Below, piece after piece: positions 1 to 8,221 of a DNA stretch of 43,680 nucleotides. Numbering within the stretch: position 1 is the first letter of the stretch; each line of letters starts with the position of its first letter. The stretch covers positions 11,495-55,174 of the forward strand of contig PANC01000012.1 in NCBI GenBank assembly GCA_002708315.1, written 5' to 3'. Origin of the DNA: Lentimicrobiaceae bacterium. GTDB lineage: Bacteria; Bacteroidota; Bacteroidia; Bacteroidales; F082. The position numbers and the translations under genes are program-made. The notes below the pieces were generated by a model that did not search any database, had not been told where the DNA came from, and saw nothing but the letters and a program-made list of their open reading frames with translations.

Positions 1-177
1 CATTTCCCTGAAACAGTAATCAATGGCTACAATGGTTATATGGCAGAGGCTAACGATATTGACTCAATGGTGGAAGCAATGAATAAATCAATTGAAAGTC
101 CAATAGATCGTAAAAATGTTGCTGCCACATCTAAAGATATGAGTTGGGCTAATTATGCCAACGAAATATTGAGATAG
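1..177 (+). CDS. C-terminal end of a glycosyltransferase (partial)
   Basis: The window opens inside a rightward reading frame that ends at a TAG at 175-177 (58 residues visible). The visible part begins HFPETVINGYNGYMA and later has a hydrophobic-acidic stretch ending SWANYANEILR. The pattern PExx-nG-nGy-x10-aM resembles the end of the second Rossmann domain of GT4-type glycosyltransferases, where the Glu of the PE motif contacts the nucleotide sugar. This is a family-level inference from a short tail; the acceptor and donor cannot be told. Downstream heptose genes would fit a role in surface glycan synthesis, but the ClC gene with its own promoter lies between. The start lies outside the window. 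Confidence 0.65.
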   Translation, partial: HFPETVINGYNGYMAEANDIDSMVEAMNKSIESPIDRKNVAATSKDMSWANYANEILR

Positions 178-240
178 TAAATAATAAACACAGAATCTAA
201 AATTAAAATCTATTGGTCAAATGGATTAAAAAGGCAATTA

Positions 241-269
241 TTGTTTGAAATGTTTTCTTTTTAGATTTG
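241..269 (+). promoter_or_regulatory. Bacteroidota-type promoter of the ClC gene
   Basis: TTG at 241-243, an 18-base spacer, then TAGATTTG at 262-269, matching the TAnnTTTG -7 consensus. Transcription would start near 275, giving a short leader before the ATG at 289. Confidence 0.5.
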
Positions 270-288
270 TGTTATTGAAAAAAATTAG

Positions 289-2067
289 ATGAATAGACAA
301 AAAATATTCAAAGACTTTTTGAGTTGGCGTGTCCATCATCTCAATGATCGCTCATTTGTATTGATACTAAGTATCATCATTGGGTTTCTTGCAGGCTTGG
401 CAGCGGCTCTTCTAAAGTTTACTGTAATCACAATTGGCGAAACTCTATTTAGCTTTTACTCCGACTCTGACACCATACTTCCATTAATTATATTTCCCAT
501 CATTGGTATCATACTAACCATATTATTTCTAAAGTATATAATTAGAGATAATGTGGATCATGGTGTTCCCAGAATACTATATGCAATATCAAAATTGGAT
601 GGAAGTATGCGAAATCATAAAACCTTCTCATCTTTAATTGGTGGTGCATTAACAGGAGGTTTTGGAGGCTCAGCTGGTTTGGAGTCTCCAATTATTTCTA
701 CAGGAGCATCCATTGGGTCTTCCATAGGCCAAACACTAAAATTGAGCTACAAGCATAAAACACTATTAATAGGGTGTGGAGCTGCTGGAGCTATGGCTTC
801 CATTTTTACAACGCCAATTGCTGCTGTTATATTTGCTTTTGAAGTTTTAATGCTAGATTTATCTGCGGCTTCAATTATACCAATACTAATGGCATCTGTA
901 ACTGGGGCAGTTACAACAAAACTGCTAACATCAGAGCAATACTTAGTTCACTTTACAATAACTCAAGATTTCATAATTCAAGATATCCCCTACTTTTTAA
1001 TCTTAGGTGTAATTACAGGATTTGTTGCTGTTTACTTTCATTTCATGCATTTTAAAATAATTCAACTTTTCAGTAATTTGAAAACATTATGGAGTAAGGC
1101 CCTAATAGGTGGTGGTGCATTAGGAATACTAGTTTACTTCTTCCCTCCACTATATTCGGAGGGATATGACTCCATTAGGCAAATAATTAATGGGGAAGCC
1201 ATTGATTTATTGGATTATACTTTTGTGGATGGGTCTAGTGTTGCATTTGTTCTATTAGGTTTTGTAATACTTCTGATATTTTTCAAAGTTATAGCCACAA
1301 CACTTACGACAGAAGCTGGTGGCATAGGTGGTATCTTTGCACCTGCAGCAGTAATGGGAGGCTTTACAGGCTTTGCATTATCAAGAGGTTTAAATGAGTT
1401 GAATGCACGCTTCAACCTACATGAAAGTAGCTTTACCCTGATTGGTATGGCATCAGTCTTGGGTGCTGTTCTGATGGCTCCTCTTACTGCAATATTTTTA
1501 ATAGCAGAAATGAGTAATGGATATGAACTAATTGTTCCATTGATGCTTTCAACTTCAATTGCATACCTCATCGCCAAAAAGTTTAACAAACACTCCATAT
1601 TTACCCAAAAACTAGTAGAACAGGGAGATATGTATCAGTATAAAGATATGACTGTTGTAAAACAAATAGATATAACCAAGTTACTGGAAAACGATCTACT
1701 TAAACTCGAATCAACAAGTAATTTTGGCAATTTGATTGAACTAATAAAACAATCACCGCGGAATTTATTTATTGTAAATGATTCTAATGACAACTTTGTA
1801 GGTGTAATTATACTTGATAACGTAAGAAAAGATATGTTCGACCGGTCAAAGTATAATGACCCAATATCAAATTATCTATACATTCCTCAATCCGATGAAA
1901 AAGCTGATGTTAGGACAGATGCTCGGGATATATTGAACAAGTTCAAAAAAACCAATAATTACAATATGATAATCTTGGATGATAAAAGATACATAGGTAT
2001 TGTATCCAGGGCTAACTTATTAAAGGAATACAGAGAAAATATGATTTCGGATATTGATGATCGTTAA
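289..2067 (+). CDS. ClC-family chloride channel/transporter with CBS domains
   Basis: A 592-residue membrane protein. Residues about 20-435 form the ClC core with many hydrophobic helices; residues about 455-592 resemble a CBS pair that usually senses adenine nucleotides in the cytoplasm. Anion-pathway motifs are visible: DHGVP at 90-94 (equivalent of GSGIP), GSAGLESP at 127-134 carrying the gating glutamate E132, and GGIFAP at 347-352. In the helix corresponding to E. coli ClC residues 202-203, the sequence is FEV, so the proton-pathway glutamate position holds Val186. In animal ClC proteins Val there goes with channel rather than antiporter behaviour, but some bacterial antiporters also lack this Glu, so mechanism is undecided. 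It has its own promoter upstream and is followed by a 156-base gap before gmhA. Confidence 0.9.
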   Translation: MNRQKIFKDFLSWRVHHLNDRSFVLILSIIIGFLAGLAAALLKFTVITIGETLFSFYSDSDTILPLIIFPIIGIILTILFLKYIIRDNVDHGVPRILYAISKLDGSMRNHKTFSSLIGGALTGGFGGSAGLESPIISTGASIGSSIGQTLKLSYKHKTLLIGCGAAGAMASIFTTPIAAVIFAFEVLMLDLSAASIIPILMASVTGAVTTKLLTSEQYLVHFTITQDFIIQDIPYFLILGVITGFVAVYFHFMHFKIIQLFSNLKTLWSKALIGGGALGILVYFFPPLYSEGYDSIRQIINGEAIDLLDYTFVDGSSVAFVLLGFVILLIFFKVIATTLTTEAGGIGGIFAPAAVMGGFTGFALSRGLNELNARFNLHESSFTLIGMASVLGAVLMAPLTAIFLIAEMSNGYELIVPLMLSTSIAYLIAKKFNKHSIFTQKLVEQGDMYQYKDMTVVKQIDITKLLENDLLKLESTSNFGNLIELIKQSPRNLFIVNDSNDNFVGVIILDNVRKDMFDRSKYNDPISNYLYIPQSDEKADVRTDARDILNKFKKTNNYNMIILDDKRYIGIVSRANLLKEYRENMISDIDDR

Positions 2068-2186
2068 TAATTTTTTTGCATTGCAAACCTTTGCATATCC
2101 GTAAATTATATTTGATTTTTTTACCGAAATTACCGCTATATTCAACAAGACTTTTGAAAAAAGTAATCCATTGAATTAAAAAACAA

Positions 2187-2194
2187 TATTTTTG
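2187..2194 (+). promoter_or_regulatory. -7 element upstream of gmhA
   Basis: TATTTTTG matches TAnnTTTG and lies 29 bases before the gmhA ATG. I see no clear -33 TTTG at the usual spacing. It would drive gmhA, gmhB and probably the symporter and glnN. Confidence 0.4.
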
Positions 2195-2223
2195 TAACTA
2201 ACTAATACAATTCCACTTTTAAA

Positions 2224-2799
2224 ATGAGTATTAAAAAATCAATTGAAGACTCCATAGAAACCAAAAAACAGTTTCTTCAAGACACACAAAACCTTAGGCT
2301 AATTGAGGAGGTTGCATCTAAATGCATTGCTACATTTAATAACGATGGAAAGGTTTTACTTTGTGGCAACGGAGGGAGCGCTAGTGATGCTCAGCATATA
2401 GCTGCTGAACTTTCTGGTAGATTTAACTATGACAGGGATCCACTTTTTGCAGAGGCTCTTCATGTGAACAGCTCCTATATTACTGCTGTGGCCAATGATT
2501 ATTCGTATGATGTTACTTTTAGCAGGATGGTAAAAGCAGCTGGGAAACGAGGTGATGTGTTAATAGGCATAAGTACTTCCGGTAATTCCAAAAATATTGT
2601 AAAAGCTCTTGAAGAGGGTAGAAAACAAGGTATGGTTACGGTAGCGCTAACAGGTTCTAAAAAAGGCATTGTGGACGGTATTGTTGATTATTGCATAAAA
2701 GTGCCTTCAAGCAATACCGCCAGAATACAAGAAACTCACATATTAATTGGACATGTGATTTGTGAAGAAATTGAAAATACTTTGTTCCCACAAGACTAG
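2224..2799 (+). CDS. gmhA: D-sedoheptulose 7-phosphate isomerase
   Basis: A 191-residue SIS-domain protein of normal GmhA length. It isomerises sedoheptulose 7-phosphate to D-glycero-D-manno-heptose 7-phosphate, the first step to activated heptose for LPS core or other surface glycans, in the cytosol. The sugar-phosphate site CGNGGSASDAQH (47-58), the catalytic residues H58 and E62, and the TSGNS loop (118-122) are present. Q169 and H177 sit at the E. coli Q172 and H180 positions with a constant offset of three. The next gene, 21 bases on, is the matching phosphatase gmhB, which makes the heptose assignment firm over other SIS proteins. No kinase/adenylyltransferase or guanylyltransferase partner is in the window, so ADP- versus GDP-heptose cannot be decided. 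Confidence 0.93.
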   Translation: MSIKKSIEDSIETKKQFLQDTQNLRLIEEVASKCIATFNNDGKVLLCGNGGSASDAQHIAAELSGRFNYDRDPLFAEALHVNSSYITAVANDYSYDVTFSRMVKAAGKRGDVLIGISTSGNSKNIVKALEEGRKQGMVTVALTGSKKGIVDGIVDYCIKVPSSNTARIQETHILIGHVICEEIENTLFPQD

Positions 2800-2820
2800 T
2801 TAATAAATATATTTTTTGAG

Positions 2821-3390
2821 ATGAATAATAGCTTCCTTGAAAATATAAATGAAACATGGACTCTCTTCCTAGATCGCGATGGAGTTATTAACAAAAGAAT
2901 ATTTGGAGGCTATGTAACTTCAAAATCCGAATTTGATTTTGTCCCAGGTGCCCTAGAAAGTATAAAATATTTCACTAGTATCTTTGGTCGTATTATAGTG
3001 GTTACGAATCAACAGGGTGTTGGAAAGGGAATTATGACAGAGAATCAGCTAATTTCCGTTCATGACTACATGGAAAGCGAAGTAATAAAAAATGGTGGGC
3101 ACATTGATGCAATCTATTACTGCACTGACCTGGAAGAGCTTGAAGACAACTGCAGAAAGCCATCAGTGAAAATGGCAGCCTTGGCTAAATCTTATTTTGA
3201 TGACATTGATTTCAAAAAAAGTCTAATGGTTGGCGATTCAAGGTCTGATTTGGAGTTTGGGAAAAACTCTGGAATGAAGACCGTTTTCATAACAGATAGT
3301 TCATTGGATAAGAAAGCACTTGCCATGGCTGATTTGTCAGCATCTTGTCTTCAAGATGTAAAAATAAAAATAGAGCTATGTATAAAATGA
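2821..3390 (+). CDS. gmhB: D-glycero-D-manno-heptose 1,7-bisphosphate 7-phosphatase
   Basis: A 189-residue HAD-superfamily (IIIA) phosphatase that removes the 7-phosphate of heptose bisphosphate. The nucleophile motif LDRDGVIN (17-24, D18 and D20), motif II in TNQQGVGKG, and the later MVGDSRSD motif with the acidic metal ligands are all present, as is the CRKP specificity segment. The usual zinc loop (C-x-H ... C-x-C) before CRKP is degenerate here: only two cysteines remain (YYCTDLEELEDNCRKP), with no His and no third or fourth Cys, so zinc is probably not bound. It follows gmhA by 21 bases and its stop codon overlaps the ATG of the symporter (ATGA at 3387-3390). Histidinol-phosphatase-type HADs are the alternative, made unlikely by gmhA next door. 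Confidence 0.9.
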   Translation: MNNSFLENINETWTLFLDRDGVINKRIFGGYVTSKSEFDFVPGALESIKYFTSIFGRIIVVTNQQGVGKGIMTENQLISVHDYMESEVIKNGGHIDAIYYCTDLEELEDNCRKPSVKMAALAKSYFDDIDFKKSLMVGDSRSDLEFGKNSGMKTVFITDSSLDKKALAMADLSASCLQDVKIKIELCIK

Positions 3391-4841
3391 GTCCTGAACT
3401 GATATTTGGAACTTTCATTGTATATACAATCGTTATATTGATTATTTCATGGTTATCATCTAGAAAAGCCGACAATCAAAGTTTCTTCATTGGAAACCAT
3501 AAATCACCATGGTTTGTTGTTGCTTATGGGATGATAGGCGCAAGCCTATCTGGCGTAACATTTATTTCCATACCTGGCTGGGTAAGCACAACTGGGTTTT
3601 CATACTTTATAATCGTTTTAGGATATGTATTTGGTTACGCACTAATCACAACAGTACTACTCCCCATTTATTATAAACTTAACCTAACATCAATTTACAC
3701 ATATCTCGACATACGATTTGGCAAATCAGCATACAAAACAGGATCTGCTTACTTTTTACTATCTCGAATAATTGGAGCCTCATTTAGGATGTTCCTTGTT
3801 ATATCTGTACTACAGGTATTTGTATTTGATCATTTTGGTGTTCCTTTCTGGTCAACTGCCATTCTATTTATGGTTATTATTCAAATATACACCATAAGGG
3901 GTGGTATAAAAACAATAATATGGACAGACGCAATGCAGACTACATTTATGCTGACAGCTGTGGTTTTAACTATTTTTATGATTGCTCAAAATATGGATAC
4001 CTCAATCGTTGAACTCACTAGCTTGGTTAGAGATAGCAGTTTATCTGAGATGATTATTACTGATGTTAATTCCAAACAAAATTTCATCAAACTATTTTTT
4101 AGTGGAATATTTATTACCATTGTTATGACTGGCCTTGATCAGGATATGATGCAGAAAAACCTAAGTTGTAGAAATATTAATGATGCAAAGAAAAATATGA
4201 CCACTCTAAGTCTTGTACTTGTACCAGTTAATCTTATTTTCCTTTTTCTTGGTGCTATATTATTTCTTTTTGCTGCAAAAAATGGTATTCAAATGCCAGA
4301 ATCTACGGATCATGCATTTCCGTTAATTGCATTCAATTACCTGGGTCCAGTTGCTGGTATAATTTTTATTATTGGATTAATATCAGCTGCTTATTCAAGC
4401 GCAGATAGTGCATTAACGTCACTTACAACATCATTTACATTAGATATCCTTGAACTGGATAAGAAATATCCAAACAATGGAAAACTTTTGAAGAAAAACA
4501 GATATTTAATACATATTGGAATGTCCATATTAATTATTTTTGTCATTATTTTGTTCAAATTAATTAATAATCAAGCAATCATTGCCCAGCTTTTTACATT
4601 TGCAGGATATACATATGGGCCACTTCTTGGACTTTATTCTTTTGGATTATTCACAAATTACAAAGCAAATGGCAAATTAATACCAGTAATTGCAATATTG
4701 GCTCCGGTTGTTTCATACTTACTAAGCAGATATAGCGAATTATTATTAAATGGCTATCAAATAGGTTTTGAATTATTATTAATAAATGGGTTATTAACAT
4801 TTACAGGACTATATATAACAAGAAAACAATTCACTAAATAA
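3387..4841 (+). CDS. Sodium:solute symporter (SSS family)
   Basis: A 484-residue polytopic protein of the SSS (LeuT-fold) family, with about 13 hydrophobic segments. The N-terminal part has the family pattern of an unwound helix (GMIGASLSGVTFISIPGW) and the central segment QDMMQKNLSCRN resembles the family's conserved D/QR region; SAAYSSADSALTSL carries the Ser/Thr typical of the second sodium site. I chose the ATG at 3387 because it overlaps the gmhB stop as ATGA, consistent with translational coupling; another ATG at 3378 is possible. A longer frame from 3345 would overlap gmhB more and is less likely. The substrate cannot be read from sequence; coupling to heptose genes and glnN gives no clear answer. 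The gap to glnN is 9 bases. Confidence 0.85.
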   Translation: MSPELIFGTFIVYTIVILIISWLSSRKADNQSFFIGNHKSPWFVVAYGMIGASLSGVTFISIPGWVSTTGFSYFIIVLGYVFGYALITTVLLPIYYKLNLTSIYTYLDIRFGKSAYKTGSAYFLLSRIIGASFRMFLVISVLQVFVFDHFGVPFWSTAILFMVIIQIYTIRGGIKTIIWTDAMQTTFMLTAVVLTIFMIAQNMDTSIVELTSLVRDSSLSEMIITDVNSKQNFIKLFFSGIFITIVMTGLDQDMMQKNLSCRNINDAKKNMTTLSLVLVPVNLIFLFLGAILFLFAAKNGIQMPESTDHAFPLIAFNYLGPVAGIIFIIGLISAAYSSADSALTSLTTSFTLDILELDKKYPNNGKLLKKNRYLIHIGMSILIIFVIILFKLINNQAIIAQLFTFAGYTYGPLLGLYSFGLFTNYKANGKLIPVIAILAPVVSYLLSRYSELLLNGYQIGFELLLINGLLTFTGLYITRKQFTK

Positions 4842-4850
4842 ATTTATATC

Positions 4851-7040
4851 ATGGCAATTTTCAGATTTGAAGCTTTAAAAAAGACGCTTGACAGACAACC
4901 ATTAGACATAAACTACCCAACTGATAAGGCATCAGATTATTATGGGGCCATGACATTTAATCGTTCGGTAATGAAAGAATACCTAACTGGAGAGTCTTAT
5001 AAAGGTTTAGTGCGAGCCATGGATAAGGGAGTTAGGATTGATAGAAATATAACCGATCCAATTGCTTCTGCAATGAAAGCATGGGCAATGAATAAGGGAG
5101 TTACCCATTATACTCACTGGTTTCACCCACTTACAGGTAGCACAGCTGAAAAGCATGATGCCTTCATTAGTCCAATTGAAAAAGGTAAAGCAATTGAAGA
5201 ATTTAAGGGTAATGCTCTAATCCAGCAAGAACCAGATGCCTCCAGTTTTCCAAACGGAGGAATTAGAAGTACTTTTGAAGCAAGAGGTTATACTGCATGG
5301 GATCCTACATCTCCAGCATTTATAATTCAAAACACATTATGTATCCCAACAATTTTTGTGAGTTACACTGGAGAGTCATTGGATTATAAAACCCCTCTAC
5401 TAAAATCAATGCAAGCACTTGATATAGCTGCTGTAGATGTATGCAAAATGTTCGATAAGGACATAGAGAAAGCATATCCAAATCTTGGCTGGGAACAGGA
5501 ATATTTTCTTGTTGATACAGCATTATATTTGGCACGCCCTGATCTTGTGTTAACAGGAAAAACTGTATTTGGACATTCAAGCGCTAAGGATCAGCAACTT
5601 AGTGATCATTATTTCGGTACAATCCACAATCGTGTACTTGCATTTATGCAAGATTTAGAGATTGAATCCCATAAATTAGGAATCCCCTTAAAAACTCGTC
5701 ATAACGAAGTTGCACCCAGTCAGTTCGAATGTGCCCCCGTATTTGAAGAAACAAATATAGCCGTTGATCACAATCAATTATTAATGCATTTAATGGATGT
5801 GGTTGCAAGAAAACATCACTTTAATGTTCTCTTGCATGAAAAACCATATGATGCAGTTAACGGATCTGGGAAGCATAACAACTGGTCTATTTCAACAGAT
5901 ACAGGTGTTAATTTATTATCTCCTGGTAAAAACCCTCAAGAGAACTTTCGATTTATTACAATTTTAGCGAACATACTTAAAGCAGTTCATGATAATGAAG
6001 AGCTTATGAGAGCAAGTATTGCATCAGCTGGTAATGACTTACGTTTAGGTGCCAATGAGGCACCACCTGCAATAATATCTGTCTTTGTTGGTGATCAAAT
6101 AACCGCAACTCTAGAAAAAATAGAAAATATGCCATCAGCAGGCAATCTGGATACAACAGCAGAAAATGATATTACAATTGACATTCCTAAAATACCTGAG
6201 ATATTATTTGATAATACTGATAGAAATCGAACATCCCCATTTGCATTTACAGGAAATAAGTTTGAGTTTAGGGCGGTTGGTTCAGCTGCAAATACCGCAA
6301 AACCAATGTTTGTATTAAATACAATAATGGCAGATCAGCTTAGTAAATTTAAAGTTGATGTTGACACTCTAATAGAAAAAGGTCTTAAGAAAAAAGATGC
6401 TATGTTCGATGTTGCAAAGAGATATATTATTGAATCCAAAAGCATACGATTTGAAGGTAACTCATATTCAAAGGAATGGGAAGAAGAAGCAGCTCGCAGA
6501 GGTCTTTCCAACAAAAGAACAACACCAGAGGCTCTTGGAGCATTTGTTTCTGAAAAAAGCATAAACCTTTTTGAAAAACATAATGTAATGACAAGAACCG
6601 AACTGGAAGCTCGTTATTCAATAAAACTAGAGAAGTATACCAAAAAGATTCAAATAGAATCCAGAACGATGGGTGACTTAGCCACAAATCATATTCTTCC
6701 AACAGCTATAAAGTATCAAAATAGACTAATAGAGAACATAAAAGGTCTGAAGGAAGTGCTTGATGCTAAATCGTTTGTGAAATTGTCCAAAAATCAGCTT
6801 AATACTATCAAGGATATATCAAATCACATTTCTGAAATAAAAGAGTCTGTGGAACAAATGACAGAAGCCAGAAGGAAAGCAAACAAATTGGATGACGATT
6901 TGGAAAAAGCAATGGCATACAAAGATATTATTAAAGACTACTTTGATACCATAAGATACCATGCCGACAAGCTTGAAATATTGGTAGATGATGAGATGTG
7001 GCCATTGCCAAAGTATCGTGAATTATTATTTATCAAATAA
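4851..7040 (+). CDS. glnN: Glutamine synthetase type III
   Basis: A 729-residue protein of the length typical for GSIII, about 250 residues longer than GSI. It condenses ammonia and glutamate to glutamine with ATP in the cytosol; the enzyme is common in Bacteroidota and cyanobacteria. Visible hallmarks include the N-terminal GSIII region (THWFHPLTG, about residue 84-92), the glutamate/ATP motifs GWEQEYFL (about 213-220) and NEVAPSQFE, the nucleotide motif NGSGKHNNWS, and the GSIII signature LGANEAPPA. The C-terminal about 150 residues are helical and charged, as in the family. It starts 9 bases after the symporter, so it is probably in the same transcript as gmhA, gmhB and the symporter; no separate promoter or NtcA/GlnR-like site is evident. 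Confidence 0.97.
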   Translation: MAIFRFEALKKTLDRQPLDINYPTDKASDYYGAMTFNRSVMKEYLTGESYKGLVRAMDKGVRIDRNITDPIASAMKAWAMNKGVTHYTHWFHPLTGSTAEKHDAFISPIEKGKAIEEFKGNALIQQEPDASSFPNGGIRSTFEARGYTAWDPTSPAFIIQNTLCIPTIFVSYTGESLDYKTPLLKSMQALDIAAVDVCKMFDKDIEKAYPNLGWEQEYFLVDTALYLARPDLVLTGKTVFGHSSAKDQQLSDHYFGTIHNRVLAFMQDLEIESHKLGIPLKTRHNEVAPSQFECAPVFEETNIAVDHNQLLMHLMDVVARKHHFNVLLHEKPYDAVNGSGKHNNWSISTDTGVNLLSPGKNPQENFRFITILANILKAVHDNEELMRASIASAGNDLRLGANEAPPAIISVFVGDQITATLEKIENMPSAGNLDTTAENDITIDIPKIPEILFDNTDRNRTSPFAFTGNKFEFRAVGSAANTAKPMFVLNTIMADQLSKFKVDVDTLIEKGLKKKDAMFDVAKRYIIESKSIRFEGNSYSKEWEEEAARRGLSNKRTTPEALGAFVSEKSINLFEKHNVMTRTELEARYSIKLEKYTKKIQIESRTMGDLATNHILPTAIKYQNRLIENIKGLKEVLDAKSFVKLSKNQLNTIKDISNHISEIKESVEQMTEARRKANKLDDDLEKAMAYKDIIKDYFDTIRYHADKLEILVDDEMWPLPKYRELLFIK

Positions 7041-7096
7041 TAATTTAGGAATAATTAATGTATCTTCGGAGTGAATTTGATTATCAAATTGGAAGT

Positions 7097-8212
7097 ATGA
7101 AAAAACAAATTATTTTGTCCTGCCTATTGGTAGCTAGCTTTATTTTATGTGTATCCGGCGTTTATGCTCAAGTTTTATCAAGCAAAGCTGATGGCACTAA
7201 TATACCCAATACTGCTAATGGATTCTATTATTCATTGCCGCAAACGGTGCTTAAAATAGATCTTGTATTTGAAAAAGTTGAATCAATAAAGGGTCCTCTT
7301 TCGGAATACGCTACGGAATATCTAGGTTTAATTGACTTTATTTCTTCAAATAAATCAGAATACAACCTTTTAAGCGCGGATGTAAGTAATTTTTATGAAG
7401 CAGATCCAAATCAAATATTTTTTGTTCAATTTGTAGCTGAAAGAGATAAGGATGCCAAATCCAATGAATTCACTCTCACAGATATAGGAGGACTATCATC
7501 GTATAATTCCAATGATACACAATCCAAATCGGTTATAATTGATGAGACTAATATAAGTTACATCTATTCTGATGAAGATAAATCTTTTCCATATTACTCT
7601 CAATACAACAAAAGGAAGAAAACAGATACCATAATTCGAACAATAAACATAGATACTGTAGTAATTGATAGATTCTTATTTAAAACATCATGGGTTGACA
7701 TGACTTCTGCTGATAAGGCTAAGGAGGCATCTCTTCAAATTGAAAAATTAAGAGAAAGCAGATACAACCTAATTTCCGGTTATCAGGAGGTTAATTACGG
7801 AACAAGTATAATATACATGGATAACCAGTTAAGAGAAATGGAGACTGAGTATCTGGAGCTATTTGCTGGGAAAACCATAAAAACACTGGATAGCAGAACC
7901 ATATATTATATTCCAGAAAAGAATACCTCATCAGAAGAAATTTTTGATTTTGAGGATGATAAATCTGTTGATATAAAGATTAAGACAAAAGGAACCGAAA
8001 ATCTCCCAGATAGCCCACTTCAGGGAGGTAATGGCATTTTCTATAGGATACCAGTTACTGCAACTATTGAAATCAATTCGGATAATGCTATCTTTTTTTC
8101 AGGTAGGTTTAATGTAAATCAACTAGGAAATGTAATTACTGCTCCACTAAATAATGTGCAGTTACATTTTGATTCTGAAACAGGAAATATTCTTAGTATC
8201 ATTCGTGAATAA
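7097..8212 (+). CDS. Exported DUF4831 family protein
   Basis: I start this gene at the ATG at 7097, which begins a clear signal peptide (MKKQIILSCLLVASFILCVS, cleavage after about VYAQ), giving 371 residues; an upstream ATG at 7058 would put 13 polar residues ahead of the signal and is unlikely. The mature protein has no transmembrane segment and is rich in beta-type alternation. The N-terminal motif YYSLPQTVLKIDLVFEK and the central stretch around FLFKTSW are characteristic of DUF4831, an uncharacterised Bacteroidota family, probably periplasmic or at the outer membrane. Its function is unknown. It lies 56 bases after glnN and ends one base before the oppositely oriented kdsA. Confidence 0.75.
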   Translation: MKKQIILSCLLVASFILCVSGVYAQVLSSKADGTNIPNTANGFYYSLPQTVLKIDLVFEKVESIKGPLSEYATEYLGLIDFISSNKSEYNLLSADVSNFYEADPNQIFFVQFVAERDKDAKSNEFTLTDIGGLSSYNSNDTQSKSVIIDETNISYIYSDEDKSFPYYSQYNKRKKTDTIIRTINIDTVVIDRFLFKTSWVDMTSADKAKEASLQIEKLRESRYNLISGYQEVNYGTSIIYMDNQLREMETEYLELFAGKTIKTLDSRTIYYIPEKNTSSEEIFDFEDDKSVDIKIKTKGTENLPDSPLQGGNGIFYRIPVTATIEINSDNAIFFSGRFNVNQLGNVITAPLNNVQLHFDSETGNILSIIRE

Positions 8213-8221
8213 TCTATTCAC
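8205..8221. other. Perfect inverted repeat spanning two convergent stop codons
   Basis: GTGAATA-ATC-TATTCAC is a seven-base perfect inverted repeat with a three-base loop. It contains the TAA of the DUF4831 gene and the TAG of kdsA, which are one base apart. No T-run follows on either strand, so as a terminator it would be weak; it may simply reflect that both proteins end in Glu-stop. Confidence 0.4.

Noticed and set aside
2090-2112. Short inverted repeat TGCAAA-CC-TTTGCA after the ClC gene as a terminator
   Set aside because: The loop is only two bases and no T-run follows at the right place.
3345-3386. A longer N-terminus for the symporter from 3345
   Set aside because: It would overlap gmhB by 46 bases and add polar residues; the ATG at 3387 gives a clean ATGA overlap and starts the first helix properly.
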